Translations under genes and position numbers: made by a program
Notes under the pieces: generated by a model
Seen by the model: the letters and a program-made list of their open reading frames with translations, nothing else
What the model was told of the DNA's origin: nothing
The model's database searches: none
Shown: positions 46,124 to 53,551 of the stretch, piece after piece
How positions within the stretch are numbered: the stretch's first letter is position 1
Layout: each line of letters starts with the position of its first letter
Source: Leucobacter luti
Lineage (GTDB): Bacteria > Actinomycetota > Actinomycetes > Actinomycetales > Microbacteriaceae
Length of the DNA: 64,000 nucleotides
Direction: 5' to 3'
NCBI RefSeq assembly: GCF_004217175.1
Contig: NZ_SHKI01000005.1
Span: forward strand, 434,001-498,000

Positions 46124-48376
46124 GTGGTAACGAATGATGTGACGCACGGCGGGACGACCGCGCTGCGTCGCCTCGTGCCACGAATCTTTTCTCGGGGGAG
46201 CGCTCCCGGCGCGGTGGACCAGCTGGTGCGCACGGTTCGCACCAATTATCCCCGCGCCGATCTCTCCGTGATCGAGCGGGCATACACGACCGCCGAGCGG
46301 GCGCACCGCGGCCAGAAGCGCCGCAGTGGCGAGCCGTACATCACCCACCCGATCGCGGTGGCGCAGATTCTCGCCGAGCTGGGCGTGGCCCCGGTGGCGA
46401 TTGCCGCCGCGCTGCTCCACGACACGGTCGAGGACACCGACTACACGCTTGAGCAGCTCACGGCCGACTTTGGCGAAGAGATTGCGATGCTCGTCGATGG
46501 CGTCACCAAGCTCGACAAGGTCAAGTACGGCGACTCCGCGCAGGCGGAGACCGTGCGCAAGATGGTCGTGGCGATGTCGAAGGACATCCGCGTGCTCGTG
46601 ATCAAGCTGGCAGACCGGCTGCACAACGCCCGCACCTGGGGCTTCGTCTCCGGCGAGTCGGCGAAGCGCAAGGCGCAGGAGACCATCGAGATCTACGCGC
46701 CGCTCGCGCACCGGCTCGGCATCCAGTCGATGAAGTCGGAGCTTGAAGACCTCTCGTTCGCGGTGCTCAAGCCCAAGCTCTACGCCGAGATCGAGAACCT
46801 CATCTCGCAGCGCAACCCGCAGCGCGACGAGCTCGTTGGCGTGGTGATCTCCTCGATCGAGGCAGACCTGCGTGAGGCGCGCATCCGTGGCGAGGTGACG
46901 GGGCGCCCCAAGGAGCTCTACTCGATCTACCAGAAGATGATCGTGCGCGGCCGTGACTTCGACGACATCTACGACCTGGTGGGAATCCGCGTGCTCGTGC
47001 AGTCGATCCGCGACTGCTACGCCGTGCTGGGTGCCGTGCACGCGCGGTGGACCCCGATCCCCGGGCGGTTCAAGGACTACATCGCGACGCCCAAGTTCAA
47101 CCTCTACCAGTCGCTGCACACCACGGTGATCGGCCCGGACGGCCGCGCGGTGGAGATCCAGATCCGCACGGTTGAGATGCACCAGCGTGCCGAGTACGGC
47201 GTGGCCGCCCACTGGAAGTACAAGCAGCGGCAGCAGCAGGACCGCTCCGGCCCCAGCTCGAACGATATGGCATGGTTGGCCCACATCTCCGACTGGCAAG
47301 CAGAGACCGAGGATCCGAGTGAGTTCCTTGACGCGCTGCGCTTTGAGATCGGCGCGAAGGAGGTCTACGTCTTCACGCCGAAGGGCCGCGTGATCGGGCT
47401 TCCGAACGGCGGCACCACCGTCGACTTCGCCTACGCGGTGCACACCGAGGTGGGGCACCGCACCATGGGCGCCCGGGTGAACGGCCGCCTGGTGCCGCTC
47501 GAGACGAAGCTGCAGAACGGCGACGTGGTCGAGGTGTTCACCTCCAAGGACCCGAACGCCGGCCCCAACAAGAACTGGCTCAACTTCGTTCAGAGCAAGC
47601 GCGCGCAGAACAAGATCCGGCAGTGGTTCACGAAGGAACGCCGGGAGGAAGACGCTGAGACCGGCAAGACCGAGATCACGAAGGCGCTTCGCAAGCAGGG
47701 CCTCCCGCTGCACCGGGTGATGAACTCTGAGGCGTTGCAGCAGGTCGCACTGCAGCTGCGCTACGCGGACGTCACCGCGCTGTACGCGGCAGTGGGCGCA
47801 AACCACGTCTCCGCGCAGTCGGTGGTCGAGAAGGTGACCGCGCTCGTCTTTGACGATCAGACCTCCACGGAACCCGCGCTGGCGACCATGCCGATCATCG
47901 AGTCGCCGCGCGCGCCGCGCTCCTCGGACTCGAGCGGTGTGGTGGTGAAGGGCGCGTCCGACGTGCTCGCAAAGCTCGCGAAGTGCTGCACGCCAGTGCC
48001 CGGTGACGAGATCCTCGGCTTCGTGACGAAGGGTCAGGGCGTCTCCGTGCACAGGGTCGACTGCCACAACTTCGTCAACCTGCGCAATCAGCCCGAACGC
48101 GTGGTGGAGGTCGAGTGGGCGCCCACCACGAAGAGCGTGTTCCTGGTGCAGATCCAGGTCGAGGCGCTTGACCGCTCCGGCCTGCTCTCCGACGTGACCC
48201 GCACCCTCTCCGAGCACCACGTGAACATCCTCTCCGCCTCGGTCAATACCTCGAGTTCGCGGCTCGCGATCAGTAAGTTCGTGTTCGAGATGGCGAACGC
48301 GACCCACCTCGACCACGTGCTCAACGCCGTGCGCCGCATCGACGGCGTGTACGACGTGTACCGGATCACGAACTAG
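46124..48376 (+). CDS. rel: Bifunctional (p)ppGpp synthetase/hydrolase Rel
   Basis: This is a 750-residue stringent-response enzyme. The HD hydrolase domain has RRSGEPYITHPIAVAQIL and ALLHDTVEDTDYT, and the synthetase domain has GRPKELYSIYQKMIVRGRDFDDIYDLVGIRVLV. TGS (EVYVFTPKGRVIGLPNGGTTVDFAY), a CCTPVPGDEILGF segment and a C-terminal ACT domain follow. The intact HD motif indicates both activities. The GTG at 46124 is preferred to that at 46118 because GGAGG at 46112-46116 is correctly spaced only for the former. Confidence 0.97.
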   Translation: MVTNDVTHGGTTALRRLVPRIFSRGSAPGAVDQLVRTVRTNYPRADLSVIERAYTTAERAHRGQKRRSGEPYITHPIAVAQILAELGVAPVAIAAALLHDTVEDTDYTLEQLTADFGEEIAMLVDGVTKLDKVKYGDSAQAETVRKMVVAMSKDIRVLVIKLADRLHNARTWGFVSGESAKRKAQETIEIYAPLAHRLGIQSMKSELEDLSFAVLKPKLYAEIENLISQRNPQRDELVGVVISSIEADLREARIRGEVTGRPKELYSIYQKMIVRGRDFDDIYDLVGIRVLVQSIRDCYAVLGAVHARWTPIPGRFKDYIATPKFNLYQSLHTTVIGPDGRAVEIQIRTVEMHQRAEYGVAAHWKYKQRQQQDRSGPSSNDMAWLAHISDWQAETEDPSEFLDALRFEIGAKEVYVFTPKGRVIGLPNGGTTVDFAYAVHTEVGHRTMGARVNGRLVPLETKLQNGDVVEVFTSKDPNAGPNKNWLNFVQSKRAQNKIRQWFTKERREEDAETGKTEITKALRKQGLPLHRVMNSEALQQVALQLRYADVTALYAAVGANHVSAQSVVEKVTALVFDDQTSTEPALATMPIIESPRAPRSSDSSGVVVKGASDVLAKLAKCCTPVPGDEILGFVTKGQGVSVHRVDCHNFVNLRNQPERVVEVEWAPTTKSVFLVQIQVEALDRSGLLSDVTRTLSEHHVNILSASVNTSSSRLAISKFVFEMANATHLDHVLNAVRRIDGVYDVYRITN

Positions 48377-48401
48377 TCCCGCGCTCCGCAGTGTTCCCGA
48401 G

Positions 48402-48929
48402 CTAGAGCGTGCGCAGGCGCTCGCGTGCCCTGCGGCGCTGCGGCGCCGGCCCGGCCGCTAGGGCCTCCAGTACGGCTGCCCGGCTCAACCCGTGGGCGAC
48501 GAGCAGGAGCCGGCAGGCGATCCGGTGTGCCGGGGTGAACTCCGCGCTGAGCCGCAGCAGGTCAGCGACGGTGCGCAGTGGCCCCGTGGTCGCGAACTGG
48601 CCGAATCGCGCCACCTCCGCCGCGCTGAGCCGGTACTCGTGGACGCGCACCTCGGTCGCCCGCATCGAGTGAGCGCCGCGGTGGCGAAGCGCAGAGACCT
48701 CGAGCGGGCGGCCAGGGGAGCGCGTGGCGCCCCAGACCCAGGCGGCGGTGCGGAGCACAGCGACGTGGCCGGAGGCAAGCCAGGGCGCGAGCGCGGCGAG
48801 GCGGGTCCGCGGTGTTTCGGGCCAGCCGACCAGGCGCACGCCGGGGCCGCAGCGCACGAGCGTGCCGCGTGTCAGCTCCGCGGACCGCACTGCCGCCGGC
48901 CAGGTGTCGACGCGGGGCATTACCGGGTG
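48402..48929 (-). CDS. AbiEi-antitoxin-like or hypothetical protein
   Basis: This 175-residue basic protein contains [15 protein letters not shown] followed by [14 protein letters not shown]. That resembles the 'promoter-like wing plus gene-usage' layout of AbiEi-type IV antitoxins and related actinobacterial proteins. No toxin partner is adjacent, so a working toxin-antitoxin pair is not supported. The frame is open to an ATG at 49088. That extra 53 codons is Pro-rich, built on an 18-base tandem repeat, and has poorer third-position G+C than the rest, so the start at 48929 is preferred. No Shine-Dalgarno site is seen. Confidence 0.5.
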   Translation of the reverse strand, partial: HPVMPRVDTWPAAVRSAELTRGTLVRCGPGVRLVGWPETPRTRLAALAPWLASGHVAVLRTAAWVWGATRSPGRPLEVSALRHRGAHSMRATEVRVHEYRLSAAEVARFGQFATTGPLRTVADLLRLSAEFTPAHRIACRLLLVAHGLSRAAVLEALAAGPAPQRRRARERLRTL

Positions 48930-48978
48930 GCCGCGCGCACGGCCCCGGGCGCGCTCCGCTCGCGGGGACGCTGGGGGC

Positions 48979-49030
48979 GGCACTGCGGGCACTGGGGGCA
49001 CTGCGGGCACTGGGGGCACTGCGGGCGCTG
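48979..49030. repeat. 18-bp tandem repeat upstream of the AbiEi-like gene
   Basis: ggcactgcgggcactggg is repeated at 48979, 48997 and (partly) 49015. In the minus-strand frame it reads as PVPAVP units. Confidence 0.85.
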
Positions 49031-49121
49031 AACACGGTGAGGGCGGGGGAGGCCGCGAGCGCTGGGGATGGCGTGAGTGCGAGGTCATGCATCAATGGTG
49101 CGCTGCACCCCGCGAAACGAC

Positions 49122-49166
49122 CAGGGGCCAGACGCCGAGTGTGGATAACTCGGGGTCTGGCCCCTG
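49122..49166 (-). terminator. Terminator of the DUF349 gene
   Basis: caggggccagac (49122-49133) and gtctggcccctg (49155-49166) pair perfectly over 12 bp, with an inner ccgag/ctcgg stem. It lies 38 bases after the DUF349 stop on the minus strand. Confidence 0.8.
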
Positions 49167-49204
49167 CGCCCGCTCGCGGTGAGCGACGGGCGTGTGCGTG
49201 CGTA

Positions 49205-50452
49205 CTAGTCGCCGAGCGCCGCAAGCCACGACTGCTGCGTGGCGAGCTTCTCCTCGGCCTCCTTCTGCGCCTTCGCGTTCCCGGCTGCCTTCGCGGCGTC
49301 GATCTCGGCCGTCAGGTCCGCGATCGACGACTCAAGCTGACCGCGCAGGCCTTCGCTGCGAGCCTTCGTCTCGGGGTTCGTCTTGCGCCAGTGCTCATCC
49401 TCAAGCTGCTTGACGTGGTCCTCGATCTTGCGCAGGCGCCCCTCGACATCGCGCAGTGCCTCGCGGGGCACGCGGCCGATCTCGTCCCACTGCAGCTGGA
49501 TCGCGGTGAGCTGCTTGCGCGCCGCGGCCCGGTCGGTGACCTGCAGGATCGGCTCGGCCTCGTCGAGCAGCGCCTGCTTCGCCACGAGGTTCGCGGTGTA
49601 CTCCTCGTTGGTCTGCGCGGCTTCTTCGGCTTTCGCCTGGTAGAGCACGTCGCCCGCGGCCTTGAAGCGCGCCCAGAGCTGGTCATCGACCTTGCGGCTC
49701 GCGCGGCCGGCGACCTTCCAGTCCTCAAGGAGCGACCGGTAGGCGGGAATGCCCTCGATGCCCTTCGGTGCGAGCGCCTCCGCGGCAGCGATGATCCGCT
49801 CCTTGCGCTGCTTCACGTCCTTGTTCGTGGCGTCCATCTGCGCGAAGTGCGCGCGGCGCGCCGTGTCGAAGGTCTGGCGGGCGGAGCGGAAGCGCTTCCA
49901 CAGTGCGTCGGCCTGGCCCTTGGGCACCTGCGGGCCGCTGCGCTGAGCGGCCTGCCAGTCGGTAAAGAGCTGCTCGAAGGCCTGACTCGTGTCCTTCCAG
50001 CGGATCGATGCCTCAGGCTGTGCGGCGAGGCGCTCGGCCTCGACGGCGATCGCCTCGCGCTTCGCGAGCGCCTCCTGGCGGGCTGCCTCGCGCTCGGCCT
50101 GCTGCTTCTCGCTGAGGGCGGCAGTCTTGGTGCCGAGCTTCTCCACGCGGGTGCGCAGCGCAGCGATGTCGCCCACCGCTGCGGGCTCAGCCAGCTGCTC
50201 GGTGAGCTTCGCCACCGAATCAGCCGCGGAGGCGTCGGCGGTGCCGCGCGCGATTCGCGCCTCCAGAAGCGTCACCTGCCCCTCCAGATCCGCAAACTTG
50301 CGGGTGAAGTAGGCGAGTGCCTCCTCGGGGGTGCCGTCGGGGAACGACCCTACGGCGCGTTCAGTGTCGCCCTCGCGGACGTAAACGGTCCGATCGTCGT
50401 CGACTCGGCCCCAGGGCGTTTCGTTGGTCGCTTCGCTCACGGTTCTGCTCAC
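49205..50452 (-). CDS. DUF349 domain protein
   Basis: This 415-residue, highly charged, mostly helical protein has three DUF349 repeats with the pattern W..F..A...F, as in [35 protein letters not shown] and [17 protein letters not shown] coiled-coil stretch (about 60-140) lies before them and another at the C-terminus. Its function is unknown; relatives are linked to ribosome or antibiotic-response phenotypes. The start may be GTG at 50452 or, equally plausible, GTG at 50440. Neither has a clear Shine-Dalgarno site. It is divergent from rarA across a 200-base gap without other recognised features. Confidence 0.9.
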   Translation of the reverse strand: MSRTVSEATNETPWGRVDDDRTVYVREGDTERAVGSFPDGTPEEALAYFTRKFADLEGQVTLLEARIARGTADASAADSVAKLTEQLAEPAAVGDIAALRTRVEKLGTKTAALSEKQQAEREAARQEALAKREAIAVEAERLAAQPEASIRWKDTSQAFEQLFTDWQAAQRSGPQVPKGQADALWKRFRSARQTFDTARRAHFAQMDATNKDVKQRKERIIAAAEALAPKGIEGIPAYRSLLEDWKVAGRASRKVDDQLWARFKAAGDVLYQAKAEEAAQTNEEYTANLVAKQALLDEAEPILQVTDRAAARKQLTAIQLQWDEIGRVPREALRDVEGRLRKIEDHVKQLEDEHWRKTNPETKARSEGLRGQLESSIADLTAEIDAAKAAGNAKAQKEAEEKLATQQSWLAALGD

Positions 50453-50655
50453 TTGTCGTGTGTGGGCCGGCCGCGCCGACCATACGGAATAGACCCCTCC
50501 ACTATGCCACAGCGGGCGCGTCGCCGGATCGAACGCGCGCGGCTACCTCAGTTCACGGGGCAATATCGGTGTTATCTCGGGGTGTCGCGGCCCAAAGTTG
50601 CGCGTGCGCGGGCCCTGGCGGGCGCAGCGTGCGGGGCATTGTCGGTGGCGATCGG

Positions 50656-50661
50656 TAGCAT
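50656..50661 (+). promoter_or_regulatory. -10 hexamer TAGCAT for rarA
   Basis: TAGCAT ends eight bases before the GTG at 50669. The ATG at 50660 overlaps the hexamer itself and so could not be in the transcript, which decides the start. Confidence 0.45.
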
Positions 50662-50668
50662 GAGCATC

Positions 50669-51988
50669 GTGGAAACCCAGGGAATGCCGGCAGCGACGGC
50701 GCCGCTCGCGGTGCGAATGCGGCCGCGATCACTCGACGAGGTCGTGGGGCAGCAGCATCTGCTGCACCCCGGCTCTCCGCTGCAGGTGCTCGCCGCCGAC
50801 ACCGAGGGCGGTGGCGGAGCGGTCTCAGTGATTCTCTGGGGCCCGCCCGGCACCGGCAAGACGACGCTCGCCCAGGCGATCGCGCACTCGAGCGGCCGCC
50901 GCTTTGTTGAGCTCTCCGCGATCACGGCCGGGGTGAAAGACGTGCGCACGGTCATGGAGCGCGCCCTCAACGATCGCGACCTCTACGGCATCGCCACCGT
51001 GCTCTTTCTCGACGAGATCCACCGCTTCACCAAGGCGCAGCAGGACGCGCTGCTCCCCGGCGTGGAGAACGGGTGGGTCACCCTCGTGGCCGCAACCACC
51101 GAGAACCCCTCGTTCTCAGTGATCAGCCCGCTGCTATCTCGCTCGCTGCTGCTCACGCTTGAGCCCCTGCAAGACGACGAGCTGGCAGACCTGCTCAAGC
51201 GCGCCATCGCGGACCCGCGGGGGCTCGACGGCGCGGTTGAGGTGGAGCCCGATGCGCTCGATGCGCTGATCCAGCTCGCGTCCGGGGACGCGCGGCGCGC
51301 CCTCACCGGGCTCGAGGCTGCCGCCAGCTCGGCGGTTGCGCTCGGGGAGTCGCAGCGGGTCACCCCCGAGATCGTCGCCACCGCGGTGAACCGCGCACTG
51401 CTGCGCTACGACCGCAACGGCGATCAGCACTACGACGTGACGAGCGCGTTCATTAAATCGATGCGCGGCTCAGATCCAGACGCGGCGATTCACTACCTCG
51501 CGCGCATGATCGAGGCGGGGGAGGACCCGCGGTTCATCGCGCGGCGGCTCATGGTGCACGCTGCTGAAGACGTGGGGATGGCCGATCCGCAGGCGCTCGT
51601 GATCGCGGTTGCCGCCGCTGAGGCCACCCAGCTCATCGGTCTCCCCGAGGCGCGGATCCCGCTCGCCGAGGCAACGATCTACATTGCCACCGCACCCAAA
51701 TCGAACGCCGTCATCAGCGCGATCGATGCGGCGATCTCGGATGTGAAGGCCGGGCGGTTTGGGCAGGTGCCGCTGCACCTGCGAGACGCGCACTACCCGG
51801 GCGCCAAGCGCATGGGGCACGGCAAGGGCTACGTCTACCCGCACAGCGATCCGCGCGGGGTGTCGAAGCAGCAGTACCTCCCCGACGAGCTCATCGACCG
51901 GGTCTACTACGCACCGACCACGCACGGGAACGAGCGCGGCGTCGCCGAGCGGCTCGAAAAGATCCGCCGGATCACCCGCCCCGAGTGA
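50669..51988 (+). CDS. rarA: Replication-associated recombination protein A (RarA/MgsA)
   Basis: This 439-residue AAA+ ATPase has [17 protein letters not shown], Walker [10 protein letters not shown], Walker [10 protein letters not shown], sensor ATTENPSF and [12 protein letters not shown]. The C-terminal tetramerisation domain includes [22 protein letters not shown] and YVYPHSDP. RarA acts at stalled replication forks. The GTG at 50669 is chosen over ATG 50660 because a TAGCAT -10 ends eight bases before it. A very long in-frame extension upstream, antisense to DUF349, is not coding. Confidence 0.95.
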   Translation: METQGMPAATAPLAVRMRPRSLDEVVGQQHLLHPGSPLQVLAADTEGGGGAVSVILWGPPGTGKTTLAQAIAHSSGRRFVELSAITAGVKDVRTVMERALNDRDLYGIATVLFLDEIHRFTKAQQDALLPGVENGWVTLVAATTENPSFSVISPLLSRSLLLTLEPLQDDELADLLKRAIADPRGLDGAVEVEPDALDALIQLASGDARRALTGLEAAASSAVALGESQRVTPEIVATAVNRALLRYDRNGDQHYDVTSAFIKSMRGSDPDAAIHYLARMIEAGEDPRFIARRLMVHAAEDVGMADPQALVIAVAAAEATQLIGLPEARIPLAEATIYIATAPKSNAVISAIDAAISDVKAGRFGQVPLHLRDAHYPGAKRMGHGKGYVYPHSDPRGVSKQQYLPDELIDRVYYAPTTHGNERGVAERLEKIRRITRPE

Positions 51989-52023
51989 GCGTGGCGCGCG
52001 CGCATCGCCGCCCCGAGGCGTGA

Positions 52024-52252
52024 TATGCTGAACGCTGGCCAACACTGAGCTCGTCGCAGGCTGCTGACGAGTTCTTGTGGCAGGTGCCCTGTAGCCGGGT
52101 TTCTGCGCTGGTCGTTCCCTCACCGAAACAGCGGTGTGCTGCGTCGCGTGCATTGCGAGCAAGAGCTCGTGAATGCGGGCGCAGCGTGGCCGAGAGAACA
52201 CGTGCAACACCCGTGTGTTGCGCGGAATATACAGAAACCCGAAAGGATCAAC
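52024..52252 (+). promoter_or_regulatory. Structured leader of rpsD
   Basis: A TATGCT -10 (52024-52029) starts a leader of about 215 bases, long for this window. It holds three hairpins: 52047-52055 with 52066-52074, a cattgcgagc/gctcgtgaatg stem at 52150-52176, and cgtgcaacac/gtgttgcgcg at 52201-52224. The last lies just before the ribosome binding site (aaagga). S4 regulates its own mRNA in other bacteria, so this could be an S4-binding leader. The homology is not established. Confidence 0.45.
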
Positions 52253-52882
52253 GTGTCGACTACGTCGCGTACCCGTTCCCAGACCCGCCTGTCCCGCTCG
52301 CTCGGGATCGCGCTGACCCCCAAGGCAGCGCGCTACCTCGAGAAGCGCCCCTACGGCCCCGGCCAGCACGGCCGCACGAAGCGTAAGAGCGACAGCGACT
52401 ACGCCGTGCGCCTGCGCGAGAAGCAGCGTCTCCGCGCCCAGTACGGCATCCGCGAGAAGCAGCTCACCATTGCGTTCAAGGAAGCGCGTCGCCTGGACGG
52501 CCTGACCGGTGAGAACCTGGTCGAGCTGCTCGAGATGCGTCTTGATGCCCTCGTGCTGCGTGCCGGCTTCGCCCGCACCACCGCGCAGGCTCGCCAGATG
52601 GTTGTGCACCGCCACATCCTCGTTGACGGCAAGATCGTCGACCGTCCCTCCTTCCGCGTGAAGCCGGGACAGCTCATCCACGTCAAGGAGCGCTCCGAGG
52701 GCACCGAGCCCTTCCAGGTCGCTGCCGCCGGTGGGCACGCCGAGGTGCTGCCCCCCGTTCCGGGCTACCTCGAGGTTGAGCTCGACAAGCTGCAGGCGCG
52801 TCTCGTGAGCCGCCCGAAGCGCGCGGACATCCCCGTGACCTGCGAAGTTCAGCTCGTCGTCGAGTACTACTCGGGCCGCTAA
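52253..52882 (+). CDS. rpsD: 30S ribosomal protein S4
   Basis: This 209-residue protein includes RPYGPGQHG, KQRLRAQYGIREKQL and the S4 RNA-binding domain (RLDALVLRAGFARTTAQARQMVVHRHILVDGKIV). It ends in the conserved EYYSGR-type C-terminus. The usual N-terminal zinc cysteines are missing, as in C-minus paralogues common in actinobacteria. The GTG follows aaagga. It stands alone rather than in the alpha operon, with a strong terminator. Confidence 0.97.
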   Translation: MSTTSRTRSQTRLSRSLGIALTPKAARYLEKRPYGPGQHGRTKRKSDSDYAVRLREKQRLRAQYGIREKQLTIAFKEARRLDGLTGENLVELLEMRLDALVLRAGFARTTAQARQMVVHRHILVDGKIVDRPSFRVKPGQLIHVKERSEGTEPFQVAAAGGHAEVLPPVPGYLEVELDKLQARLVSRPKRADIPVTCEVQLVVEYYSGR

Positions 52883-52905
52883 GCGATCTGAGTCGGCAAG
52901 ACTCG

Positions 52906-52937
52906 AAGGGGCGTCGGAGCAATCCGGCGCCCCTTTT
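52906..52937 (+). terminator. rpsD intrinsic terminator
   Basis: aaggggcgtcgga (52906-52918), a GCAA tetraloop and tccggcgcccctt (52923-52935), followed by TT, make a 13-bp stem with one G-U. It is a classic rho-independent site. Confidence 0.9.
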
Positions 52938-53000
52938 GCGTGCCCGCGGCGCGTGCGCGCGGCGCGTTTTGCGTTCCCGCGGCGCGTTTTGCGTGCCCCC
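52934..53000. repeat. 20-bp imperfect repeats after rpsD
   Basis: ttttgcgtgcccgcggcgcg starts at 52934, recurs as ttttgcgttcccgcggcgcg at 52967, and again in part at 52987. The first begins at the T-tract of the rpsD terminator. Confidence 0.8.
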
Positions 53001-53012
53001 GCCCGAGCTCAC

Positions 53013-53130
53013 GCAGGAGATCCGAACTCAGGCGGACGAAATCGCCTGATTCTCCCCGCCTGAGTTCGGATCTCCTGCGCGAGTTCGGATCTCCTGCCTG
53101 AGTTCGGATCTCCTGCCTGAGTTCGGATCC
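53013..53130. repeat. 19-bp tandem array plus perfect 23-bp inverted repeat, copy 2
   Basis: Arms 53013-53035 and 53056-53078 are perfectly complementary over 23 bp around a 20-base loop. The right arm continues into 19-base units (core gagttcggatctcctgc) starting at 53062, 53081, 53100 and 53119. It matches the copy at 18754-18908 but is inverted, so the tandem units lie on the opposite side of the hairpin. The rest of the gap to 53204 has no recognised feature. Confidence 0.95.
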
Positions 53131-53204
53131 GAGCGACACCACCCGCACCACCCCCGAACCACGCCCCGCGTTCGCATATCCTGAGCCCGCCAGGCCGCAC
53201 CCGC

Positions 53205-53210
53205 TAAGCT
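53205..53210 (+). promoter_or_regulatory. -10 hexamer TAAGCT upstream of the alaS operon
   Basis: TAAGCT ends six bases before an ATG at 53216 that opens a short ORF. It is the likely promoter for the small membrane gene and alaS. Confidence 0.4.
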
Positions 53211-53215
53211 TGAGC

Positions 53216-53281
53216 ATGCTTTCCGACGCGGCTTCGCCGTGCTCGCTCGTCGAATGGAGGAATGAGACATGCGCAAGCTGA
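53216..53281 (+). CDS. Short upstream ORF before the small membrane gene (21 codons)
   Basis: The frame begins MLSDAASPCSLVEW and ends at a TGA thirteen bases inside the next gene. Its ATG sits at leaderless spacing after TAAGCT. Ribosomes translating it would run over the aatggagg ribosome binding site of the next gene. Translation is inferred. Confidence 0.3.
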   Translation: MLSDAASPCSLVEWRNETCAS

Positions 53282-53490
53282 TGTTGCTGCTCTTCGGAGT
53301 CGTGTTGGGCTTCATCGCCGCACACTTCATTAATCGCACCCCCGAGGGGCGGCAGTTCTTCGACCGCGTCAACCGTGGGGTCGACGAGTTCGGGCGCGCG
53401 TTCGCGTCCGGCTACGAGGCTGAGGTTGACGACGACTCACTCGCAGACGAGGTTGAGGAGGCCCTCCGGGCGCTCCCCACCAAGCCGTAG
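53269..53490 (+). CDS. Small single-span membrane protein upstream of alaS
   Basis: This 73-residue protein has one N-terminal helix (LMLLLFGVVLGFIAAHFI) and a charged C-terminal part (FFDRVNRGVDEFGRAFASGYEAEVDDDS). Small membrane proteins occupy the same rpsD-to-alaS position in other actinobacteria (DUF6167 in streptomycetes, from memory). Common ancestry is not shown. The ATG follows a ggagg-type site. The function is unknown. Confidence 0.75.
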   Translation: MRKLMLLLFGVVLGFIAAHFINRTPEGRQFFDRVNRGVDEFGRAFASGYEAEVDDDSLADEVEEALRALPTKP

Positions 53491-53551
53491 CTCGATCAGG
53501 CTGGCGCCGCCGCGCGCCGGTGCCGCACACCTCTCAGAAAGACCTCCCCGG

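Noticed and set aside
46100..48316. A 738-codon minus-strand open frame opposite rel
   Set aside because: It is a G/C-bias shadow of rel, with biased composition (Arg/His/Val/Asp) and no domain. The same holds for the long antisense frames opposite leuS, lepA and cydA.
48812..51988. A 1058-codon plus-strand open frame running into rarA
   Set aside because: Most of it is antisense to the well-supported DUF349 gene and has no family features. Only the part from 50669 is coding.
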